64,000 nucleotides of DNA from Arthrobacter gandavensis (GTDB lineage Bacteria; Actinomycetota; Actinomycetes; Actinomycetales; Micrococcaceae): NCBI RefSeq assembly GCF_009192735.1, contig NZ_VTFU01000001.1:1054001-1118000 (forward strand), in the 5' to 3' direction. Shown piece by piece: positions 7,364 through 14,915 of this stretch; position 1 is the stretch's first letter, and every line of letters begins with the position of its first letter. The notes below the pieces were generated by a model. The model worked only from the letters and a program-made list of their open reading frames with translations, searched no databases and was not told the DNA's origin. The translations under genes were made by a program, and so were the position numbers.

Positions 7364-8709
7364 GCCAGGTCCTTCGTGAGCTCGTCAACAATCTGGTCAT
7401 GGGTGCTCGGCAGCGAACCCTCAGTCGGGGTGTAGCGCAGCCGTTCCACATGCGTTCCCACGACGCGCTCCACGCGCAGGACGCCGGTGTTCACGGGCAC
7501 TTCATCGCCCAGCTCCGGAATCCGGTCCAGCCGGTCGGTGACGAAACCGGCCAGCGTGTCGTACTCCTCGCCGTCGGGCACCACCACGCCGGTCCGCTCG
7601 CGCAGTTCATCCGGACGCAGCGACGCGTCGAAAGTGAGCGAGCGTCCGCTGCGGACCACACCCACCCGGGCGCGGTCGTGCTCATCTTCCAACTCGCCGA
7701 CAATTTCTTCGACGAGGTCTTCCAGCGTCACAATGCCGGCGGTTCCGCCGTGCTCGTCAGAGACGACGGCTACCTGAAGGCCCTGTTGGCGCAGGAGGCC
7801 CAGCAGTGAGTCCACGCCCATTGACTCCGGAACACGGAGAGCCTCGACCATGAGGTCCGCCGCGGTAATGCGTGTGCGCTCCGCAAGGGATACGGCAAAT
7901 GCCTGCTTGACGTGCAGCACGCCCAGGATGTCGTCGGAGTCGCGGCCGATGACCGGAAACCGTGAATAGCCGGTGGTGACGGCCAGTTCGACAACCTGCT
8001 CGGCGGTGTCGCCGGCAGCCACTGTGCGCATCCGCACGCGGGGAGTCATAACGTCAGCGGCAGTGTGGTCGGAAAACCGCAGGGTGCGGCTGAGCAGCTG
8101 CGCGTGGTCCTGGTCCAGGACCCCCGCCAGGGCTGACCGGCGGACCAGGGAACTGAGTTCCTCGGCGCTGCGGGCTCCGGAAAGCTCTTCCTTCGGTTCG
8201 ATGCCGAAGGAACGAATAATCGCATTGGCGGTGTTGTTGAACAGCAGAATGACGGGCTTGAAGACCGCTGTGAACACGGCCTGGAACGGCACCACCACTT
8301 TGGCGGTGGCCAGGGGAAGCGCCAGGGCGAAGTTCTTGGGCACCAGTTCACCAATGATCATCGAGAACACCGTGGCCAGGAAAATACCGATAATTGCGCC
8401 GGCTCCGCCGACAAAGGCTTCGGGCAGTCCAAGCGACAGCATCGGCTCCCGCAGCAATGAGCTGATTGCGGGCTCAAAGGTGTAACCGGTCAGCAGCGTC
8501 GTGAGGGTAATGCCCAGCTGTGCACTCGAAAGGTGCGTGGACGTAATCTTTAGGGCTTTAATCGTGGGGCCGAGGCGTTTTTCGCCTTGGGCCTGACGGG
8601 CCTCCAGGTCATTGCGGTCAAGATTGACCAGCGCAAATTCCGAGGCAACGAACAGCCCGGTGCCGACCGTAAGAATGAGGCCAACCGCGAGCATGATCAG
8701 CTCATACAT
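7360..8709 (-). CDS. CNNM/CorC-type membrane protein with C-terminal CorC domain, first gene of pair
   Basis: 449 residues from ATG 8709. It has the DUF21/CNNM membrane domain (about 1-190, motif SMIIGELVPKNFAL), a CBS pair (about 215-345; GYSRFPVIGRDSDDILGVLHVK, ending VTLEDLVEEIVGELEDEHD) and a C-terminal CorC/HlyC transporter-associated domain (about 350-430). It is the fuller member of the tandem pair; the second, shorter gene starts within its stop codon. Paired genes of one long and one short member are common in actinobacteria. Likely role: divalent cation (Mg2+ or Co2+) homeostasis at the inner membrane, by family inference. Confidence 0.92.
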   Translation of the reverse strand: MYELIMLAVGLILTVGTGLFVASEFALVNLDRNDLEARQAQGEKRLGPTIKALKITSTHLSSAQLGITLTTLLTGYTFEPAISSLLREPMLSLGLPEAFVGGAGAIIGIFLATVFSMIIGELVPKNFALALPLATAKVVVPFQAVFTAVFKPVILLFNNTANAIIRSFGIEPKEELSGARSAEELSSLVRRSALAGVLDQDHAQLLSRTLRFSDHTAADVMTPRVRMRTVAAGDTAEQVVELAVTTGYSRFPVIGRDSDDILGVLHVKQAFAVSLAERTRITAADLMVEALRVPESMGVDSLLGLLRQQGLQVAVVSDEHGGTAGIVTLEDLVEEIVGELEDEHDRARVGVVRSGRSLTFDASLRPDELRERTGVVVPDGEEYDTLAGFVTDRLDRIPELGDEVPVNTGVLRVERVVGTHVERLRYTPTEGSLPSTHDQIVDELTKDLA

Positions 8710-8923
8710 TGGGGCGCCCCTCTCTGGTTGCGGCCGGTAATCCGGTCAGAGCGTGGAGGGGCAAGGGTTTATGTGAAGGGGGGTCATCCATAGTTAGACG
8801 ATAGTACGTGGAAAAACTAGGAAATGGCTGGGAACCCTGACGTTCGCTCACGGAGAAGAGGATCAAGCCTCCGCCGTCAGAGGCGTTCGGTAGTCTCGAC
8901 GAAAGATCCGCTGCTTGCAGGCT

Positions 8924-8943
8924 ATGTTACTGGCGAGTAACAT
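8924..8943. promoter_or_regulatory. Perfect palindrome upstream of the fatty-acid oxidation operon
   Basis: ATGTTAC-TGGCGA-GTAACAT has 7-bp perfect arms and lies 48 bp before the GTG start at 8991. It overlaps a possible -10 box TATGTT (8923-8928). The size and symmetry fit a TetR-family operator; TetR regulators sensing acyl-CoA commonly control beta-oxidation operons, so derepression by fatty acids is a reasonable inference. Confidence 0.6.
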
Positions 8944-8990
8944 CAGTGGCCGGACAGTGTTCCGTTTCATATCTCAAAGAGGAGTTGTAC

Positions 8991-10238
8991 GTGAGCCCAC
9001 AAAGCCGAGCACGGCAGATCAGGGACGTTGTTTTTGTTGACGGAGTACGGACTCCCTTCGGCAAGGCCGGCGAGAAGGGCATGTATGCCGGGATGCGCGC
9101 CGATGACCTGGTGGTCAAATGCATCCGTGAACTGATGCGCCGCAACCCCTCCCTTCCCCCGGCACGCATCGACGAAGTCGCCATTGCCGCCACCACACAG
9201 ACGGGCGACCAGGGCCTGACCATCGGCCGCACCGCCGCACTGCTGGCGGGACTGCCGCAGTCGGTGCCCGGCTTCGCGATTGACCGCATGTGCGCCGGCG
9301 CCATGACGGCGGTGACCACCACCGCCTCCGGCATTGGGTTCGGCGCCTACGACGTCGTCATCGCCGGCGGTGTGGAGCACATGGGCAATCACCCCATGGG
9401 CCAGGACGCCGATCCGAATCCCCGCTTTGTCACCGAGCGCATCGTCGACCCGGCAGCCCTGAACATGGGCAACACCGCCGAGAACCTGCACGACCGCTTC
9501 CCGGCGATCACCAAGGAGCGCACCGATGCCTACGCCGCGGCCAGCCAGGAACGGCTCGCCAAGGCCTACGCCAACAACCAGATCCAGCCGGACCTGGTTC
9601 CGGTTGCCTCCAAAAAGCCCGGCAAGGGCTGGACGCTGAACTCCGTGGACGAAGGGCCCCGTCCGGGCACCACCGTGGAGGACCTCGCCGGACTCCGTAC
9701 TCCCTTCCGTGCCCATGGCCGCGTCACCGCCGGCAACGCGTCGGGCCTGAACGACGGCGCCACCACCGCGCTGCTGGCCTCGGCCGACGCTGCAGAGGAA
9801 CTGGGCCTGCCCGTGAAAATGCGCCTGGTCGGGTATGCCTTTGCCGGCGTCGAGCCCGAGGTCATGGGTTACGGACCGGTTCCGGCCACTGAGAAGGCCC
9901 TGAAGCAGGCCGGACTGTCCATCGAGGACATCGGCCTGTTCGAAATCAACGAGGCCTTCGCCGTGCAGGTGCTCTCCTTCCTGGACTTCTACGGCATCGC
10001 CGACGACGACCCCCGGGTCAACCGCTACGGCGGGGCAATCGCCGTCGGACACCCGCTGGCGTCCTCGGGCGTGCGCCTGATGAACCAGCTGGCCCGCCAG
10101 TTCGAGGAAGACCCGAGCGTGCGTTACGGCATGACCACCATGTGCATCGGGCTGGGCATGGGCGGGACCATCATTTGGGAAAACCCGAACCACCCCGACT
10201 ACAACACCGACACCGAGTCCACGGAGGCCACAAAGTAA
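8991..10238 (+). CDS. fadA: Thiolase (acetyl-CoA acyltransferase) of beta-oxidation
   Basis: 415 residues. I chose GTG 8991 because AAAGAGGAG lies six bases upstream; an earlier in-frame ATG has no such site. The enzyme splits 3-ketoacyl-CoA with CoA, giving acetyl-CoA and a shortened acyl-CoA. The nucleophile is Cys101 in DRMCAGAMTAV; the other active-site motifs are EINEAFAVQ, GGAIAVGHPLASSG (His base) and TTMCIGLGMGG (second Cys). Length is normal for FadA. Its stop overlaps the start of the FadB-like gene (TAATG), so the pair is translationally coupled and probably forms the trifunctional complex. The operon sits behind the palindrome at 8924-8943. Confidence 0.95.
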   Translation: MSPQSRARQIRDVVFVDGVRTPFGKAGEKGMYAGMRADDLVVKCIRELMRRNPSLPPARIDEVAIAATTQTGDQGLTIGRTAALLAGLPQSVPGFAIDRMCAGAMTAVTTTASGIGFGAYDVVIAGGVEHMGNHPMGQDADPNPRFVTERIVDPAALNMGNTAENLHDRFPAITKERTDAYAAASQERLAKAYANNQIQPDLVPVASKKPGKGWTLNSVDEGPRPGTTVEDLAGLRTPFRAHGRVTAGNASGLNDGATTALLASADAAEELGLPVKMRLVGYAFAGVEPEVMGYGPVPATEKALKQAGLSIEDIGLFEINEAFAVQVLSFLDFYGIADDDPRVNRYGGAIAVGHPLASSGVRLMNQLARQFEEDPSVRYGMTTMCIGLGMGGTIIWENPNHPDYNTDTESTEATK

Positions 10239-12379
10239 TGACTGCAAGCGATTACCAGCGGCTGGCCGCCCACTTCCCCACCGAGGTTGTCACCCACTCC
10301 TACGTCTCGGACATTGAGCTGCCCGGCGGCGCCGGCACCTTTGCGCTGATCACCCTGGACAACGACGTCGACCACTCCCGTCCCACCACCCTGGGCCCGA
10401 ACACCCTGCTGGAACTCGGTGCGGTGCTGGATTCCCTGCAGGCACGGGCAGCAGCCGGCGAGATCGTTGGCGTGGGCGTCACGGGCAAGCCGCACTACCT
10501 GGTGGCCGGCGCTGACCTGTCCGCGACGCAGAAGCTGGCCTCCTACGAGGACGGCCTCGCCATGGCACGGCTGGGCCACGAGGTGTACGGCAAGCTGAAT
10601 ACCCTGGGCGTGCCCAGTTTCGCCTTTATCAACGGCGTTGCCCTGGGCGGCGGGCTGGAAGTGGCCCTGCAGTCCAACTACCGCACGGTCTCCACCGGCG
10701 CCGGTGCGCTGGCCCTCCCAGAGGCCTTCATTGGCCTGGTTCCGGGCTGGGGCGGCGTGTACATCCTGCCGCGCCTGATCGGACCCGAGAACGCCGTCCA
10801 GGTGATGATCGAGAACCCGCTGAGCAACAACCGCACGCTCTCCGGACCAGCGGCCTTCAAGCTCGGCATTGCCGACGCAATGTTCGAACCGGCCGATTTT
10901 GTGGAGCAGTCCCTGGCCTGGGCCGCCCGCGTCATCACCGGCGAGGAAACCGTGTCCCGCCCCAATGCCGCCGATCCGGCCGAATCCCCCGAAGCGTGGG
11001 AGGCTGCCGTGGCCAAGGGCCGCGCAATTGTGGAGGCCCGCACGTCCAACGCCGCTCCGGCGCCCGCGAAGGTGCTGGACTTGATGGAAGCGGGCATTCA
11101 CTGGACCGCCGAGCAGTCCCGCGAGGCTGAGTGCGAGGCCCTGGCCGAGCTGATGCAGACCCCGCAGTTCCACTCCACCGTCTACGCGTTCCTGGACCTG
11201 GTCCAGAAGCGCGGCAAGCGCCCGGCCGGCGCACCGGACAAGAAACTGGCCCGTCCGGTGGGCAAGGTCGGCGTGGTCGGCGCCGGCCTGATGGCCAGCC
11301 AGCTCGCCCTGCTGTTCGCCCGCCAGCTCAAGGTCCCAGTGGTCATGACCGACATCGATCAGGCGCGCGTGGACAAGGGCGTGGGCTACGTGCACGCCGA
11401 GGTGGACAAGCTCGTGGCCAAACGGCGCATCTCCCCCGACGCGGCGAACCGCACCAAGGCGCTCGTCACCGGTTCCGTGTCCAAGCAGGCATTCTCCGAC
11501 GCCGACTTCGTCATTGAAGCCGTCTTCGAGGAACTGTCCGTCAAAAAGCAGGTGTTTGCCGAGGTGGAGGCCGTGGTCTCCCCCGAGTGCATCCTCGCCA
11601 CCAACACCTCGTCGCTGTCCGTGACCGAAATGGCGGCGGACCTGCAGCACCCCGAACGCGTGGTGGGCTTCCACTTCTTCAACCCGGTGGCCGTCATGCC
11701 GCTGCTGGAAATTGTGCGCGCGCCCAAGACCGACGACGCCGTGCTGGCCACCGCGTTTGTCCTCGCCAAGGCGCTGAAGAAGACGGCCGTGCTGGTCAAG
11801 GACGACGCCGCGTTTGTGGTCAACCGGATCCTGGGCCGCATGTTCGGGGAAATCACCGCTGTGTTTGACGAGGGCACCGACGCCGAAACGGCCGACAACG
11901 CACTGCGCCCGATGGGCCTGCCGATGTCGCCGTTCACCCTGCTGGCCCTGGTGGGTCTTCCGGTGGGACAGCATGTGCAGGAATCCCTGCATGCTGCCTT
12001 CGGCGAACGGTTCTGGCTCTCGGAGAACTCGCAGAAGATCATCGACGCCGGCATTAAGTCGCTGTGGCAGAAGGACGAAAACGGGAAGCAGTACATCCCG
12101 GAGGAAACCCTGGCGCTGCTGTCCTTCGGCAACACACCGTCCACCTCCGAGGAAGTGCTGCGCCGCACCCAGGACGCCCTGGCCGAGGAGATCGGCCTGA
12201 TGCTGAACGAAGGCGTTGTCGCCGGACCCGAGGACATCGATCTGTGCATGATCCTCGGCGCCGGTTGGCCGATGCACCTGGGCGGCATCACGCCGTACCT
12301 GGACCGCGTCGGTGCCTCCGAGCGGGTCAACGGCAAGAAGTTCCACGCTGAGAAGGAGCCGGCGCAGGCCGCTTCCTAG
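10238..12379 (+). CDS. fadB: Fatty-acid oxidation complex alpha subunit (enoyl-CoA hydratase / 3-hydroxyacyl-CoA dehydrogenase)
   Basis: 713 residues; ATG 10238 shares one base with the thiolase stop. The N-terminal hydratase domain (about 1-290) has the oxyanion-hole region NGVALGGGLEVAL and the segment PEAFIGLVPGWGG. An NAD-binding 3-hydroxyacyl-CoA dehydrogenase domain begins near residue 340 with VGVVGAGLMASQLALL, where MA replaces the more usual MG, then continues ATNTSSLSVTEMA and VVGFHFFNPVAVMPL, whose His is catalytic. Two C-terminal helical domains follow. It converts 2-enoyl-CoA to 3-ketoacyl-CoA for the thiolase next door. A hairpin terminator follows immediately. Confidence 0.95.
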   Translation: MTASDYQRLAAHFPTEVVTHSYVSDIELPGGAGTFALITLDNDVDHSRPTTLGPNTLLELGAVLDSLQARAAAGEIVGVGVTGKPHYLVAGADLSATQKLASYEDGLAMARLGHEVYGKLNTLGVPSFAFINGVALGGGLEVALQSNYRTVSTGAGALALPEAFIGLVPGWGGVYILPRLIGPENAVQVMIENPLSNNRTLSGPAAFKLGIADAMFEPADFVEQSLAWAARVITGEETVSRPNAADPAESPEAWEAAVAKGRAIVEARTSNAAPAPAKVLDLMEAGIHWTAEQSREAECEALAELMQTPQFHSTVYAFLDLVQKRGKRPAGAPDKKLARPVGKVGVVGAGLMASQLALLFARQLKVPVVMTDIDQARVDKGVGYVHAEVDKLVAKRRISPDAANRTKALVTGSVSKQAFSDADFVIEAVFEELSVKKQVFAEVEAVVSPECILATNTSSLSVTEMAADLQHPERVVGFHFFNPVAVMPLLEIVRAPKTDDAVLATAFVLAKALKKTAVLVKDDAAFVVNRILGRMFGEITAVFDEGTDAETADNALRPMGLPMSPFTLLALVGLPVGQHVQESLHAAFGERFWLSENSQKIIDAGIKSLWQKDENGKQYIPEETLALLSFGNTPSTSEEVLRRTQDALAEEIGLMLNEGVVAGPEDIDLCMILGAGWPMHLGGITPYLDRVGASERVNGKKFHAEKEPAQAAS

Positions 12380-12387
12380 TCTGCTGG

Positions 12388-12424
12388 AAGGAGGGCTTTC
12401 GCCGGTTCGGCGGGAGCCCTCCTT
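12388..12424 (+). terminator. Rho-independent-type hairpin after fadB
   Basis: The outer stem AAGGAGGGCT (12388-12397) / AGCCCTCCTT (12415-12424) encloses an inner stem CGCCG-gtt-CGGCG. A short CTTG follows instead of a long T-run. It starts nine bases after the fadB stop. Confidence 0.8.
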
Positions 12425-12473
12425 CTTGTCCGCACCGCGCTGTCCGCACCGGGCTTGTCCGCACCGGGCGCGA

Positions 12474-12542
12474 CCGGAACGGCGGCAACGAAAATCCCTA
12501 GCTCGCAGAGCTCGCAGGGATTATTAAAGCCGCCTAACCCGG
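12474..12542 (+). repeat. 69-bp hairpin element, copy A
   Basis: This segment is nearly identical to the reverse complement of 14812-14880: same length, same ends (CCGGAACGGCGGCAACG outside, TTATTAAAGCCGCCTAACC inside), with differences confined to the central hairpin. Here the stem is AATCCCT/AGGGATT (7 bp) around AGCTCGCAGAGCTCGC. It belongs to no gene. Together with copy B it brackets about 2.3 kb in inverted orientation. Confidence 0.9.
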
Positions 12543-12607
12543 TCCGTCCGGCGCTGTGGGGTTAAACCCGGTTCCAGCCGGCGGACTACCCCGGTCCGTC
12601 CGGCGCT
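12538..12607. repeat. Direct repeats adjoining copy A
   Basis: CCCGGTCCGTCCGGCGCT occurs exactly at 12538-12555 and 12590-12607 (period 52), with related GGGTTAA / GGGTTAAG tails. A comparable but different tandem array adjoins copy B on its inner side. Confidence 0.85.
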
Positions 12608-12709
12608 TTCGGGTTAAGTCACCGGATGCGACCCGGTGCGCCTCACTAGCGTCACCAGGTGGCACTCCGGTACGTTCCTGTCACCAGAACCAGAAACGAA
12701 GGACACGCC

Positions 12710-13000
12710 ATGTCATTCCAGGCCTACCTCGACGCCATCGAAGACAAAACCGGCCTTACGCCCCGTCAGCTTCTTCAGATCGCGGAGGACAAGGGTTTTG
12801 ATGCCCCCGATGTGAAAGCCGGTGAAATCCTCGAATGGCTCACAACGGATTACGGTCTGGGACACGGCCACGGCATGGCTCTGGTGCAAGTCATCAAAAA
12901 GGGTCCCGGTATAGATGCGAAGCACGTGGGGACGGCAGGCCCACACCGGGATGATTCCGATGTCCTGTGGCTCGACGGAAAAGACAACAAGCCCTCCTGA
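12710..13000 (+). CDS. DUF4287 domain protein
   Basis: 96 residues from ATG 12710, preceded by GAAGGA. The opening FQAYLDAIEDKTGLTPRQLLQIAEDKGF and the later ILEWLTTDYGLGHGHGMALVQVIK are the hallmarks of DUF4287, a small helical domain found alone or fused to DUF5655 in soil bacteria. The C-terminal tail is polar and probably disordered. Function is unknown. It stands alone, between the repeat cluster and a convergent regulator gene. Confidence 0.88.
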   Translation: MSFQAYLDAIEDKTGLTPRQLLQIAEDKGFDAPDVKAGEILEWLTTDYGLGHGHGMALVQVIKKGPGIDAKHVGTAGPHRDDSDVLWLDGKDNKPS

Positions 13001-13031
13001 GCGCCCCGGGCGCGCGATTTTGCTGCAGGGG

Positions 13032-13334
13032 TTATGGATCGAGCTGATCTACGGCAGCGGCCAGTTTGCGGAGTTCATTGACGTGGGCCTTGAAGGCGTT
13101 CTGACCCGGCTTGGTCAAAGAAACCCAGGTCCGGGTGCGTCCGTTGACGGAGCCCTTGCGCAGCTTGGCGAAGCCGGCCTGCTCGAGGACTTTGATGTGC
13201 TTACTCAACACCGAGTCGCTCAGGGACAATGCATCCCGCAGCACTCCAAACTCAGCTTCACCCACCTCGGCCAGAATCGAGCAGATCCGCAGCCGGGTCG
13301 GCACGTGGATGATCTCGTTGAAGCCGTCGCTCAT
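13032..13334 (-). CDS. Winged-helix transcriptional regulator
   Basis: 100 residues. The whole protein is one winged-helix domain: IHVPTRLRICSILAEVGEAEFGVLRDALSLSDSVLSKHIKVLEQAGF (recognition helix DSVLSKHIKVLEQ) then the wing LRKGSVNGRTRTWVSLT. This is the ArsR/MarR-like form usually found with a small membrane protein in actinobacteria. Its ATG overlaps the stop of the membrane-protein gene (ATGA at 13331-13334), so the two are one transcription unit. Autoregulation through the paired palindromes at 13818-13860 is likely but inferred. Confidence 0.88.
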   Translation of the reverse strand: MSDGFNEIIHVPTRLRICSILAEVGEAEFGVLRDALSLSDSVLSKHIKVLEQAGFAKLRKGSVNGRTRTWVSLTKPGQNAFKAHVNELRKLAAAVDQLDP

Positions 13335-13804
13335 GGATGGCTGTTCCGCAGCGACTGTTCAAGGCGTGCCTCCATCGCCGGTCCCATGAAGAGGGTCAGG
13401 ATCAGTGACAGGGCTGCGGCAACAAAAGCTATCCAGTTCCAGGAGTAGAGCGAATACAGCACCAGGGCAGTGACAGCGGTCAGGACAAACGCCGTGACAT
13501 AGACGAGTGCAAGCTTGCGGCTCCCCTGATGCGTGTACACATCCACGACTACGCGGCCGCGGGCCTGGAGCAGCGGCAGCAGGCAGAAGAACACTGCCGC
13601 AACTGCCAGGAGGCTCGAACCCCATCCGTTCTCCTTGGAGAAGACAAGGCCGAGAACGAACAGCCCCATTCCCAGCCCCTGAAGCGGATACATCCACCGC
13701 GGCGACCGTACATAACCGGCAAGGGCGTGCTTCGATTCGGAGACCGTTTCCAGTGCCCGTCTGGCTTCCTCGGCGCCCGGCCGCGCACCCTGATTGCTTG
13801 TCAT
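13331..13804 (-). CDS. Four-helix membrane protein cotranscribed with the winged-helix regulator
   Basis: 157 residues from ATG 13804. After a polar N-terminus (about 1-38) come four hydrophobic segments, near 40-56, 64-82, 97-115 and 121-142 (YPLQGLGMGLFVLGLVF, SLLAVAAVFFCLLPLL, LVYVTAFVLTAVTALVLY, WIAFVAAALSLILTLF). No enzymatic motif is seen. It precedes and overlaps the winged-helix gene, a common regulator/membrane-protein couple. There is no Shine-Dalgarno site; TAGGCT ends six bases before the ATG, which suggests a leaderless mRNA. Confidence 0.8.
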   Translation of the reverse strand: MTSNQGARPGAEEARRALETVSESKHALAGYVRSPRWMYPLQGLGMGLFVLGLVFSKENGWGSSLLAVAAVFFCLLPLLQARGRVVVDVYTHQGSRKLALVYVTAFVLTAVTALVLYSLYSWNWIAFVAAALSLILTLFMGPAMEARLEQSLRNSHP

Positions 13805-13810
13805 GGTGCG

Positions 13811-13860
13811 AGCCTAGACTTTCCACAGCGGAAAGGGAAGACTTTCCGTAACGGAAAAAC
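13811..13860 (-). promoter_or_regulatory. Leaderless promoter with twin operator palindromes
   Basis: On the minus strand TAGGCT (13816-13811) is six bases from ATG 13804. Upstream lie two inverted repeats: ACTTTCC-acagc-GGAAAGG (13818-13836) and ACTTTCCGTAACGGAAAAAC (13841-13860). With transcription starting at 13804 they cover roughly -15 to -33 and -38 to -57, where a repressor would block polymerase. The cotranscribed winged-helix protein is the obvious candidate ligand. Confidence 0.65.
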
Positions 13861-13864
13861 TGGG

Positions 13865-14560
13865 TCAGGCACCCGGCGCGGCGCCCTGCCGGCGGACAAT
13901 TTCCGTGATCCACACCGGGGCATACGGGGAAGTGCAGCCCCGCGGAGTGGGGTAGTCCTTCAGGACTTCGAGCCGTTCCCCGATGGCCAGCGCCCGTGCC
14001 CGATACTCCGGATGGGCTATCCCAATCTGGGCCAGGCAGGTGTTCATGGCCCACTGAAGCCGGTCCGGGGAGTCCTTCATATCCGCCTCGATGGTGTCCA
14101 GCAGTCCCGGCAGATCCAATCCGTCCGGATCCTTTACCACCCGTTCGCTGGTCAGCGCCCAGCCGGCACTGGCGACGACGGGATCCGGGTCATCGAACCA
14201 CGCACCACGCAGCGCCTCGGCATGCGGACTCTTTTTCACCACATAGCTGATAAGCCAGTCATGCACCTTGGGAACGCGTGCCTCCCGCAGCATTGCATCC
14301 AGCTCGCTGAGCTCAAATGATCTGGGCCGGCAGACCAGCAGGGCGAGCAGCCGCGCTGCTGTGTCCCCCGACGCCCACAGCTCCCGGGACAGCTCATGCT
14401 GTGTCTTCAGCCGCTTGGCGACGGCCCGGAGCTTGCCGAGGTTCACACCGTGGTCATCGCCGTGTCTCTCATTCACGGCCCGCGCTTTCGGGTCCTCCAG
14501 CGCGGCCAGTTCCGCCATCACCTCAGCGACGGTGGTGCTTGTCATTGATGCCTGAGCCAT
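13865..14560 (-). CDS. DNA alkylation repair protein (AlkD-like HEAT-repeat family)
   Basis: 231 residues. ATG 14560 is favoured because AGGAG lies at good spacing (AGGAGCGCGACATG). The protein is all-helical, with repeated HEAT-like pairs: LGKLRAVAKRLKTQHELSRELWASGDTAARLLALLV, KVHDWLISYVVKKSP, DPVVASAGWALTSERV. That is the layout of the PF08713 family. AlkD relatives excise N3/N7-alkylated purines by gripping the backbone; whether this member keeps glycosylase activity cannot be judged from motifs. It follows the membrane/regulator promoter head-to-tail, inside the block bounded by the two hairpin elements. Confidence 0.88.
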   Translation of the reverse strand: MAQASMTSTTVAEVMAELAALEDPKARAVNERHGDDHGVNLGKLRAVAKRLKTQHELSRELWASGDTAARLLALLVCRPRSFELSELDAMLREARVPKVHDWLISYVVKKSPHAEALRGAWFDDPDPVVASAGWALTSERVVKDPDGLDLPGLLDTIEADMKDSPDRLQWAMNTCLAQIGIAHPEYRARALAIGERLEVLKDYPTPRGCTSPYAPVWITEIVRRQGAAPGA

Positions 14561-14770
14561 GTCGCGCTCCTGTTGACGGGATGAATCAGCTCAATCAGCC
14601 TACTCGCTGACGTTTCCGCCGCCGAGGGACGTCGATATTGTTCAGGTCGCACCTCTCCGGCACGGGTTCCCAGTCTTTGTTACCTCGTGGGGCTGCTGTG
14701 ACCCCACAGGCCTCAGGTGCCACAAGGGGTGGGAACCTGTGTTCGCGCGTGCTTGTGTGCGGCGCGAACC

Positions 14771-14823
14771 GACGGTGGGTCCGGGTTAGGCGATGTGACC
14801 AGACGGAGGGTCCGGGTTAGGCG
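14771..14823. repeat. 31-bp-period tandem repeat adjoining copy B
   Basis: Two 22-bp units differing at one base (GACGGTGGG versus GACGGAGGG, each followed by TCCGGGTTAGGCG) lie at 14771-14792 and 14802-14823. The second runs into the inner end of the hairpin element. Confidence 0.85.
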
Positions 14824-14880
14824 GCTTTAATAATCCTTCGCGAGCTCTGCGAGCGAGGATTTTCGTTGCCGCCGTTCCGG
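14812..14880 (-). repeat. 69-bp hairpin element, copy B (inverted)
   Basis: Reverse-complement partner of 12474-12542. The central stem is AATCC-TCGC paired with GCGA-GGATT with one bulged T. Compared with copy A the two arms have changed together, so pairing is kept although the bases differ. Confidence 0.9.
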
Positions 14881-14915
14881 ACCCTCCACCCGCCATAGGC
14901 CTGGTGGAACGAGGA

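Noticed and set aside
10199-12346. Long minus-strand open frames opposite fadA and fadB
   Set aside because: Typical high-GC shadow frames with His/Gln/Gly-rich nonsense protein; the plus-strand genes are certain.
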